From Distichodus sexfasciatus (Eukaryota > Chordata > Actinopteri > Characiformes > Distichodontidae): DNA of 64,000 nt. The stretch spans positions 701,501 through 765,500 of the forward strand of contig JAVGVS010000042.1 of assembly GCA_032718565.1 (NCBI GenBank). Reading direction: 5' to 3'. Below are positions 25,301 through 37,200 of this stretch, in pieces; position 1 is the stretch's first letter, and each line of letters begins with the position of its first letter. A program made the translations under genes and the position numbers. The notes beneath the pieces were generated by a model. The model saw only the letters and a program-made list of their open reading frames with translations, was not told the origin of the DNA and did no database searches.

Positions 25301-28300
25301 AGGCAGAGGCAACGAGAGCTACTTTTGTCTTATAATCAGTGGTTCTTAGAGTACTGAAAATACTCAAGTACAAGTACAAATAATTCTTTCAAAAATAAAG
25401 TAATATTTCCCCATTTTAGAAACATACACAAGTGAGAGTAAAAAAGTACTTTGTTATTAAGTTACTCAATTACATTACATTTTGGTATATTTCAGGCACA
25501 CAAATCGGTGATAACAAAAACAGCACTATTCTCCCTTTTAATTAAGTAAATCAGTTGCCTTTAAAAAAAAAATTTTTTTTAATAAAACCGTTTTGTTCTT
25601 GGAATATGTTTGGAATATGTTAACAGCTCCCCACTAACTGTCATTTTAAATCCGGCCTGAAACTGCAGCAGCGTTGCAGCTTTAGGACCCACGTAGGTGT
25701 ATTTCACAGCCGATGATTCCACTCTGTGTGCACCTAGACGTGTTCTAAACTGAGCATTTTTCTCCTGAGAATAGACCCGTTGTAACGAAGGCATTATGAA
25801 CAATGTAACCGAGGAAAAAGTAGATTACTTACTCAGATATTTACTTGAGTAAGACTAAAATCACATCCTGTACCGAAAGTATGTGCTCCTCGGAAAAACA
25901 GTTTTTTTTACTCATCTGCTTTACTTGTAACTTGTTACTACCCACTAAACATCAGCATCCGCATTTTAATTCACTAAACATTTATACAGATGGCATGCAA
26001 GTCCTTGATGAAGTATGACGTCAATAAAAGCTGCTGGTCATACGAAGCAACAAACGACCTTCTAGACAAGCTTGTGTTGTCAAGCTTATTTTCCACTTTG
26101 CCTTTTGCTCATTAATTCTTTTTTTTTTTTTTTTGGAGAGAGAGAGGCATGTCTGCCCATTCTTCGGTTTAACCACTGAAGAGGTAATCCAGAATGGGTG
26201 CAATACAGCCTACTCAAATGTCCCAAATGAGTGAAGTGTTTTGTTGGAGTGGATGTTACAGCTTGTATTTACACTTCGGTCAAGCACTGTCAGCCCTAAT
26301 GGGAAAATGGCCTGTCAGTAGCTCAAAAGCATCACCGCTGAGTCATCATGGGAACCTGGCACCCAAAGCACCTTCATATGAAAACGCTGCACTTTTCCTT
26401 CAACCCCAAAGTGAACCTGACTGCATTTACATGCCCTGCAGAGCCATTTTCCCCCTTTTAACTATAACAAAACATTAAAATGCACGATATACTGATGCAT
26501 GCTTCTCTCCCAAGCAATAAATAAATAAATAAATAAATAAATAATCTTGGCAAATTGCTTGAACTTGATCTCTCCTGCTGAAGTTTGCAGCAAGCCATAT
26601 TTGCCATAATTTTGTTCAAATGGTTTTCTGAATATTTGAATTCTCTTAAGTCATGTTGAAATACTAAGATGTCAAGTTACATTAAAATGATGTTGGTAAA
26701 GTCGGAGGCAGGACAAATGCAAGGCAGAATACTCTAAAAAATAGTAACACTGCTAAAAAGCAGAAAACAAAGATGAAGCAAAAGAGCTAACATGAACACT
26801 GACATGAACAGGACACAAAGAGAACAGTTGCAAGATCAAGGGACAAGGAAGTGTCCCTGGCAGAGGATCACAGAGGCTTATGTTTTTTAAAATTAGGAAA
26901 GCAATGTTTGATGTCTTACACATAAAAACTGGCATTATTCAGGAAAGCACTAATGATGGTTCTGGAATATCTTTTAGGAAGAGCTGCAAACCTTTAGTAT
27001 TTGTAATGCACAGCCCACGTGAATGAATGAAATAATATGACCGCCAGTGGAAATGAGCAGGGTCCAAGCAAAAGTCGCAAAAAGCAGCACAAAAGCATAT
27101 GATGTTGTAGGTGTAAGCGTCAGTGAATAAGAATGCATCAATTTATGTAGCGTTTTTAGCGCCACATACTGTTCAAATAGCAGCATTGTATTATTAGCGC
27201 ACCCTATTGTTCAAATAGCAACATTGTATATTTCGTTCATTCCTTAGTTTTGATTGTTTATACCAAATTTCAGCTAAATCTGACTTACGATTCTTGAGAT
27301 ATAGCCATGTAGCATTTATAGTACCCCCTATTGTTTAAGTGGTGCCGTTGACGCTACCTGTGCCAAAGCAGCCCAAAGATACAGCTGTTTAGGTAAAATA
27401 AGCCATGCTGCACTGCAATTAATTAAAGTTCCATGTTATGATATCAGGCTAAATCTGCAGATTTAATTTGACATGCCTCACATGCCTTAATCGGCTAATT
27501 AGCCTAGGCGGAATTTGCAAAAGTTTATTTTTCATATTATACAAATTAGCTCAAAATCTCAAAATGGGAAGTCCATAGTCCCAATTAGGAAGTTGTTTGG
27601 CTTAAGCCGAAGTATCAGGTAAAGCCACACAGTTAGAGTTAAAGGAGTCAAAGATCAAGGCGCGCTTTCCTTCAGTATAATGTCAATTATATGTCGATCA
27701 CTATGCTTTTCGCCCTATGCCGAGATGAACACCATTCCTACTTACCCTCCAAATTTCACTTATTTTGACTTGCGGTTCAAGCTGTCCAATCAGTTTTTTT
27801 TGGAGAGAGAGCGAAAAAAAATTTTGTAGGATGAGTACTGCATCCTAGTTGTCTCTCTTTCTACATCTAGTTTAAAGTGTATATTTTATATTCTATTTAT
27901 ATATTGCCTATTCTATGTTCCTTACTTGTTCTTTGCACTGTTAAAACTGGAGCCACATTGAGTCGTCGCCCTGTATACTTGTACACTATAGCAGAGATGA
28001 CAGTGTATTTGACTCTGACTAATAATAATAATAATAATAAAGGAAAAATGAAAAGTAACAAAGGGATTCCATAGCACTTTGTGCTTGGACACCTAATAAC
28101 GTGTATATATTTGTCAGACAAAGATCTGTTTCTGGCACTTTTTGGCAACCAACAGCAAACCAATCGCCGTAGTGGGGCGAATTGGGAATTGTGCAATGAG
28201 ACTTGCACAAGTGTGTTTTACCCAACAGAGCTTATCTTTAATAATAAATTAGTAAATTTACTAATAAATGTATGATCAGTACCAATTTGCAATATATCCC

Positions 28301-31300
28301 CTTATAATAGATTATAAATGATTTATAATCAGGTTGTTAATTAGCTTTTTGATGGAGTTTGTATCATTAAGAAGCAGTGATAAACAAGTTATAACAGTTG
28401 TGATACATCAGTGCAGGCTCGCTATTTGGTGAGATCTCAGATCTCGATAGTTGCTCAGCTCAAATCCTCTCAGGCAGAATGCTGAAGTGTCATCAGTCGG
28501 TGGCAGAGTTATTCATTATTGGCTGATTAAGATTTTTTTGATGACTTAGATATCAGATGTCTGCCTTAAATTGATGATTCCCCACCCATTCTATGTTTCA
28601 TGCCTAACACACAACCTGATTATAAATAATTAATCACCTTTTTATAAGGGGAGTAAAGTGGTACCATCTGATCATTAAAAATTATAGCTTTAAGGAATAA
28701 TTTCATCAACATTTTGGGAAATACTGGGCCTGGAACAGATGCAGCAGAAATAATTAGTAAATTAATTTTACCATTGCAATTACACCAAAAATGAGACTGT
28801 CACTGTTGTGGCCTTGGTAGTTAGTTTAATTTCAGCAGACCCTCCTTCCTCCCCAACCAGGTCCAGAGAGACATTCTCCCTCAGTTAGTCTTGTAGGGTA
28901 TCTTTAGCCGTAATTACGCGCTACAGCATATGTCACTCATTATAATTCTGCCCTTAATTGCTGCAGTTTACGTCCTTCCTCCGCCAAAAAACCCCTCCGA
29001 TAGCATCTTATTGTCAGTCGCAGTTGTAGGACACAGAGTTTCAGTAATTAACACTGAGCCTTCCATAATCAGGCTCCTTCTTTAGCTCTTGCGGTTGGGG
29101 TTGATGAGAGCTGCGGATACACGACTCGATCCCGGGCAAAGGAGGACGAAAGAGGCTTAATCAAAGCCTGTTGGCACCTTTGGCAGAATAGCTTAAGTTG
29201 TCCGTACTTTGGCAGAAGTCTGCTGGATTGAGTACTGTGCCCTCGTGAATTTATACTGTTGAAAATAACTACAGATGAGTAATTTAACACTAATTCACAC
29301 AAATCATTTAAATGAAACTACTTTTTGTGTTATTAAAAAAAAAAAAGTGAACAGTTGTCCATGTTGAAAAGTCTTGGGGTCTGAGGACAGAAACAGAAAT
29401 CATTTGCACGATTTAAGCAGCCAAAACAGAAAGACGCTGATTACCTTTGTTGCAATCAAGCAAACTTGTTGACCATGTCTAGTTAGGATTGGCTTTCGAG
29501 GTTCTCCAAACTGATCACTGACTTTTTACTCTTAGGCAGAGCAAGACAACGGGCACCCACTTCCGGCGTTTGCTAACCTCCACATTGAGGTACTTGACGA
29601 GAACGACCAGGCGCCATACTTCCAGTTCCCCACCTATTGTGGCTTCATCATGGAGTCCGCTCCCGTTGGGACTACAATATCCAGCAGCTCCAACCTCTCC
29701 TCCCCTCTTGCCATTGTCGTTCTGGATAATGATGTTGAGGAGGTGAGCATTACTTTTACTTATGAATTTGCTTGTAGAGCTCCATTAGAGTTACAGTTGT
29801 TAAGATGCAGGCACAAATATCTTTGAGTATGGCTTCTACGTAGTCTATTCCTCTCTTGTTCCTTTGGTTCGGTTTCTATTTCTATCTTCTGACACTTCAT
29901 TCTTTAAGACCTTCAACAGTTTTGACTTTTCCACTGTTATCATTTGTATTTATTTTGGTTTCATCTTTAAATTCCTTTCCATGACTAATTCTCTCTTATA
30001 ACATCTTATTTTCCTACAAATCTTCCTTGATTTGACTTATCTTGTCTTGAAGTAGCAAGTGGTGTGGGAAGAAAAAAAAAACACATTATTTTCATAAAAA
30101 AGATTAAAGATCTTTTACTTTTTTTTTTTAATTTATATTTTTTAATTGATATAACATCAATTAAAATTTTACATAGAGTACATTCTTTATACATAACATA
30201 TATTTGTTATTATTTGTTTCTACATATTTCATACTCATTTCCATAGATTTACTACACGTGAAAAGATAAAAGAAAAAAAAAAGAAAAAACGGGAATAAAC
30301 AGGGAAGATAAAACTATGTACAAGTTGGGAGAGATCAGTTTAAGAAGTGAGCTAGTTTCAGAAAATAAAATCCGGCCTGTGAGATACTATGTAATTGACC
30401 CATTTTTCCCAATTTAGATTAAATTGTTTCATTTTATGATTAATGTATGCAGTGATTTTCTCCATTTTATAAATATCTATTGTAAGATTAATCCATGCAT
30501 TTAAAGTTGGACTTTCCTGTGTTAACCATTTCTTAGTCAATGATTTATTGGCCGCCAGAAGCAGTATATTAAATACGAATTTCTCTCTTTTCAACCATTC
30601 TTTGGGAATGCAGCCGAAAAATAGAGTTTTGCTATCTTGAAGAATTGAGCAGTCAAAAATATCTTGTAGGGCATTATGTATCTTGTTCCAAAAAATTTGG
30701 ATAACAGAATAGTCCCAAAAGATATGATAATGGTTTGCTTTTTGATTTCCACAATTTCTCCAGCATACAGAAGAAGCAACATCATAATGGGATTTCTGAA
30801 AGGGGGTAATAAAATATCTAATCAAATTCTTCCAGCCAAATTCCTTCCATTGCTGTGCTCTGGTGTTCTTCCATTGATAACGCCAAATTGTTGTCCATTC
30901 TTCTTCGTTTATGGTTATCCCTCCTTCCTTCTCCCATTTTGCTTTGACATACAAAGATGAAAGTGTTTTAAGACCAGACGGACACTTATATAGATCTGAA
31001 ATAATTTTAGGGTTTGTATATGAGTTATATGCGTTCCTAAATATTTCATTCAAATGTGTACTCGATTCAGTTATGTTTTTGATTTTCGTTTCAACATAAT
31101 GTCTCATTTGCAGGTACCGAAAAAAGTCTTGGTTTTTCAGTAGATATTTCTCTTTAAGTCTTTTCCATTACACTGTTTATTGATGTTACATCTTTTACTT
31201 CTCAAAGTGATTGATGTCATGGCAGCTCTAATAATTTGAAGTCTAACGTCATTTTCACCATAATCCCAGTTTTTTATTATATATACATGCCTTCGATTCA

Positions 31301-34209
31301 TGCCCTTGTGTTTATTTCCTTCCCGAAGCTAACGCTTGACCAAGTGCCTGTAGGTATTAGTAAAAAGCACTACTGGAGTGTGACTAGAGGTGTGAAATCC
31401 TTGCCCTTCCCAATTCTCTCTCTCTCTCTCACTCTCTCTCTCTCTCTGCTGTCCCTTTTCTGCTACTTAATTTGCTTAATGCCCTGCATGACTGTCGTCT
31501 TGTGCCGTGTTTTATTGATTTCTGTTTACATTCGGAGCCCTGACGGCTAGGCCTTTGAAGTGCCTCATTTAGAATTTGACGAATCTCAAGGACAGCTTCT
31601 GGCCCAAAGAACGGGTCCATAATGAGGAACTGTAAGCAAAGCTTAGCGGCAGAAACAGAGAATAAATGCTTCCTCCCTTTCCTTCACAGTATTCGTTCTG
31701 ATTGTATTTTACAGATTTGGTGATTTTCCCCTGCACAAAGGCAGCTCTGAGCGGAGCTCCTCGCCCTAATTAGCGTTCGAGGAATGTGCACCTTTTGTTT
31801 AAACCGGGGGTGAGAAGCTTAGCGAGGCGTGCTTTCTCTGACAAGTAGAAGGCCACCAGGGACCTTACTGTTGTAGTTCTACGCGTGCAAGAAAGGCGTC
31901 TAACGCAAGGTTAATAACGCAGTATACGGTGCAGTGTGAATAAATCTCTGCCGTTCTGGTTGTTATCCCACAAGTTTGTGCAGTGGTATCCACCCAAAAG
32001 ATCAAACCCATTAACCACCCTGGGGTGGACACAATCTGCATTGCTGAGAAAGAGGAAGCAGCTTGCATAATGGAGGTGGCCATAAATGGGTTTTTTTTTT
32101 GTTTGTTTTTTAAAGGCTTATGGGCAACCATGCAACTGAGTGGGTCAGTGCAAAATCCTGATCAAGCCATTTTGTAAAACCTACACACCATCCCATTATT
32201 CCTCCTGTGTACTAAGCAGACTGTCACAGCTAGTGCTGTGCTGGGGTTTTCCACACACTCACCGGCCACATCATTAGTGTAAATTTGGAAACTGTACAAG
32301 TGAACAACTACGCTTTACAGTATTTGCACACAGGAATATTATTGGATACATCTTTATGGCAGCAGGTCTCTATGCCAGTCCTCACTGCCTCCTTTTTTTC
32401 TGGCATAGTGAAAGCATTTCAGGCTGATCCATTGCTTAATTAGCTAATAAGGTCTGTTGGTTGTAAACATTCAAACCTGTGCCAGGACTGAGAACTTATT
32501 GGTGGTTTAGTGGTAGAACACACTGTTGCAGACCAAGATTATCCAAGAGTCCTGTTACATCTAACACTATTACCTTTGAGCTTCTGGACTTCTACATTTA
32601 TCAGACTCTCTTATCCAAAGCGACGTCCAATTTCCAAATTAGGATCAGAATCAGCATGACGAATATTGCCAACAACGTCTTCACATACAAGGAAACTACC
32701 TCGGGTGGTTGGTGCCATGACAGTTAAGATAAAACAATTTCAAAAGGAGTGAAATAAATAGTCAACCATGCAATGCGTACTGGGACGTGCAATAGTGCAA
32801 AGTTCACAGTATGAGAAGCAGGATATGACTATAGAGTCTTGCAGAAAAGGGTCTCTGGCCTTATCAATGAGGCCAACTGCAGTAGGGGAAAAAGTAGGTT
32901 TCGCGTGTAACTGACTACAACCACCTGGCAAGAGGAGCATGACTGACAGTTTACATATGTCCATGGTTCAGGTCCTGTAGAGATGGGGGTTTGCAGTAAT
33001 TGTCTTCTCGGCAGAGCGAATGTTTTACTGCGGTCTGACCTTGGCAGTGGCAGCAGCGTACTAGCTTCTCCCTAGTTCAGCTTGAGATTAAATGGTGATA
33101 ACTTGCTAATGGTGGTAGTTCTTATAATAGCATACAGATTTGAACCTACGACTCTTTGTTCATAGGCAAGTATCCTACCACTAGGCCACCAAAAACTCAT
33201 AAATTAGCTCCAGGAAGACTGTGCCCAGCCTCAAGGACCAAGAAATGACAGCTGCTCCAGATAAGAGTGTCTGATGATGACGCTTGCTGACAGCTCTCAA
33301 AACAGCATTGATTCTGAAGTGTATAAAACTGTAGTAGCCCAGTCGCTGTGTCTTACACACTCGTAGCAGCCTGTTGTGGTTACAAACTCACTAGTGGTCA
33401 ACAGGCTAGAGGGGGAATGGCAGATTTTGTATAGCAAAAGATGTATTACAGGCTGTGACTGTACATATGTAAGTGTACATATAAGGCAAGTTGACAAAGT
33501 TGCAGTGGCAAATAAACGTAATTTTCCATACTGGTTAAGAATGAAATGTGATCCCCCAGTTACTTGAGGTCCACAGCCCAGAGGAAAAGAGAAAAGGTTT
33601 GTTTCCTACTTTTAGAGAATGCTCTTTTTGGAGGTCGTGACTTCCTGTCCTTAACACTGATTGCACTGAGTGAACGGGCTGCCTTCCTCTGCCTTTGCAG
33701 TGGTCTGCCCTTTATTTCTTTTTTAACCTGCCAAAAAAGGCAGTAGCTCAGGACTGACACTGCTCTTTGATTGATGTCCGTCCTAGACCAAAGATCCCAT
33801 GGTACGAATCTCCTTGGACAGCTATAACAGCATCTTTGCGGTAACGCCCAGTGGAATAGTTCGCCACCTGACACTCTTGAAACCCGTGGACCGTGAAGAG
33901 CAGCAGAGTTACAGCTTTAAGGTAAGAGCCTCAAGCGTGTTTGCATTGTACTTTCACTATGGAAGTTCCCATCACGACTTAGTAATTAAAACAGGGGATT
34001 CTAACATTATGTTTTTACCTCTGCAAAATGCACCACGTGGAACAAAACCCGTAATTTGTTCTCAAGATTATTCATGACATTATCCTTGTGAAGTTTGTGG
34101 GCTAATCGTTTGCAAGCACAGTTCTGTTTTGATCCATTGCTTAGACAAAGGTGATTGCCGAACAGTCCACTTTAAACATTAAATTAATCTTGGACACCTC
34201 TGATTGAGG

Positions 34210-34275
<66 letters not shown>

Positions 34276-37200
34276 TAAACCAAGTACCATGAACACAATA
34301 GAGGGGACTTTTTGTGAAGTATTGTCAGTGTACATTGTAGTCATGGTTATTTTTGTCTGTCCTCCATCATAATGATAGAGTGCATTATGATACAGAACTA
34401 CAATTTATGACTGCTAAAGCAGAACAATGGTGTTTTCTTTTCCAAGAATAATGCCCCATTCTGACTTATACAAAGGACATACAATTCCATTCCCTCGGTT
34501 TGTCCCTTGGCAAGCGGCACACGTTGGAAGAGTTTGGCACACTTTTTGCCTCCATTTGTGTGTGTGTGTGTATGTGTGGGTGCGTTATGTGAGGGTTTTG
34601 CCTTGTTTAATTTCTGTACAGCAATATGTATGTTTTTTCAAAAAGTGGGAAACTAGAGATTGGGGATCGATTGTGGGCATGGGGAAAAGCAATCAGGGTA
34701 AGAGCACTGACTGAAAAATTAAATTGTGGAAAGAGATAAATAGCACATCCGTAACATAATGTGATGCAGCTCCCGTCCTCATTAACCGTTTCCGCTCCTT
34801 TCCTGAACGAGCACCTTTCCTTGAGACCGTTTAATCGTGAAAACAGTAGCGATTAGCATTCCACGGTGTACGTGGAAGAAATCCTGGCAGAAACGAAATG
34901 TAAATGGTGTGGCTGACCCTGACAGGAGATGCCGGATCTTCAATCCTTATTTTAGCCGGATAGCTGTGACTCCAGCTGACTGCTACCTTGAGCAAAGATG
35001 TGTGCAATTTTGCTGTAGAAGAGACTCTCGAGTTCCTTGTGACGAAACTTGATTGGCAGCGCTCCGTTCCCGCACCTCAAAGATGATGTCACGGCTCGGG
35101 GATTGATTGCCCCTCGCAGAGGAGTATTGCAGCATCAGCTCTCCCTGAAGCTTTCCAATTCCAGTTTGATTTGTGTGCTGCCGTTTACAGGGCATGCTAG
35201 CATGGAGAATCCTGAAAGTTAAAGAGCAAATTTCAGTGCACAGATTTCTTTGATATTTTTTCCAAGCGTAAATTCAAGCTCATTGAATTATAGTACAATT
35301 TATTTTAAAAGATCTGTCCAATTTTCAGATACTCCGTACGATTCTGTGTCAAAGAGATCGGGTGCTGCTACCTAATCAGCCAGAAATGGAGGGTAAAGCG
35401 GTTAGGAGACTGATTTATCTGAGATCTTACTTTCTAGCAGTGCTCATATTGAGAAATCTATGCGCACTGAAAAAAGAGGGAAAATAAGGGGGAAAATCCT
35501 CTGTAGTTGGTACAGAAAAGTTGTAAACGATAAAAATATAATAACCAGAGTCTTTCTAAGATCAATCTCAAGTAGTTGAGGAGGCCAGTGAATGTATTTA
35601 ATAAGTGTCTCAGAGTGGCCCAAACGTCCTACAGTGATGGCATTTTGAGCCTACTTTTAAGAGCGGGAGGGACCGAGAGCCAATCCCAGGAATTCATGGG
35701 CGCAAGGCGGGGAACAACGCCCTGTGCACCCGGGTGGAAGTCCACGCGAACACGGGGAGGGCATGCAAACGGTGGACCCGGGGCTCGAACCCCAGGACCT
35801 TCTTGCTGTGAGGCAGCAGTGCTAACCACCGCGCCATCTTGCTGCCCTCTTCTCCAACTCCCAAGGACAAATCACGCGCTCTCCGACGAAATTAACATTT
35901 TGGTAATAGCACGTTTTCCGGTACGAGGAAAATGCAGCTTTGTAACAGCGTTAATTAGTGTCTCGACCCACCAATTTAGTCACCAAAACATTGACCGCCC
36001 TTGCTTTATGTGAAATAAAACAGATATTTAGACATTTGCACACTACTGAATAAAGCAAACCAAACTGCTGGCTGGAGTGTTGACTACCCTGAGGAAGGAC
36101 AAATTCCTATCTTACTGAGACAAGGAGTGATTTTCAAACACTTTATAAACACAGGTACTAAATATATCAGTGCCCGGGGGAGACATAAAAACAAATCAAA
36201 TCAAATTTGCCACCTGCAAGGCATCATTACATCAGCTTATCACCTTGACTGTCTGGGAAGAGTTTATTGGGCACAGTAAAGACTCGGGCAGTACTGTAAA
36301 CCCTTTGCAACCAGACACATTTTGGTTGGTTGTTGACTGTTAAAAAGCCACCCCCCGTAATTCTGAAAACAAGACTGATGACAGCAGACGGCGGAGGGGC
36401 TGGAGTGCATGCAGATGGCGTTACTATGAGCGGGAAGGGTGACTCAGGGGACTCGGAGCAGTGCACGTTAGCATGCACGGCACTCGCGCTGATTCATGCA
36501 GCGCCTCAGCCTGCTTGCCCTCAGCCCTGGGAGCTTAGGAGACTCAGGTCCGTCTTGTAATGTTGCAGCAGCGCTGTTAGACCTGTGCCTTACATACAAA
36601 TGATGGAGGAATGAGGCCGTTACCTGCGGCGTGACACGCGTCCCTGGCCATGGTTGCCATCAATTTGGCCGCAAGTTGGCATTCAACATGCAAATCACTT
36701 TATTTCATCATAGGGCCATAAATGTTGCTTTTAGAAAAGGTCATTTCAAAGTGCTTGACTGGAGCACCAGGACAGTTACACTACACTGTGCAGTGGTTTT
36801 GCTGAAGTTTGAGACTTGTTTGGACTAAAGGACCATAGAGATATTCCTGCAAGAGTGTAAGTGTTGCACAAATGGGCAATCATCTTTTACAAAAAAAAAA
36901 AAAAAAAACTCCCATTGAGGCAGTTAGGTCATTTTTTTTTACTGTGATATTGTGATTTTAATAAATGTAGAATTCTTCTGGAATTTTTTGCATAAGCAAA
37001 ACAAAAAAGAGAAACAAAAATATTTCAGATGTTCTGAAGTGAAAATAACTGAACTTGGTAACCAGTAAAGTTATTTATTGGTGTAATTCAGGGGTCAAAA
37101 AATGATGAACGTTCAGAAGATTATTTGTGAGATTTCAATCAATTTGGCATTGACGTTCTTGTGTCAAACTAAAGCATAAATAACAGCACTTTCCAGCTTT

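Larger units (their letters stand above)
22107..29535 (+). other. intron 7
   Basis: A 7.4-kb intron. Recognised: a DNA-element-like block (25340-25950), (AATA)n at 26516-26544, three short diverged direct repeats (27158-27350), a LINE-3'-end-like stretch (27855-28043) and a foldback element (28272-28675). Roughly 22110-25300 and 28700-29530 hold nothing I recognise. A 113-codon open frame at 22663-23004 has no family features. Confidence 0.7.
29743..33786 (+). other. intron 8
   Basis: A 4-kb intron with the truncated LINE (30121-31189), a (CT)n run near 31417-31448 and SINE family C fragments (32497-33275). The remainder is unassigned. Confidence 0.75.

Noticed and set aside
34141..34344. 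Polyasparagine open frame on the minus strand
   Set aside because: Created by the (TTA)n microsatellite.
35576..36013. 145-codon plus-strand open frame
   Set aside because: It runs through an antisense SINE copy (35668-35847); its GC-rich residues come from the repeat.
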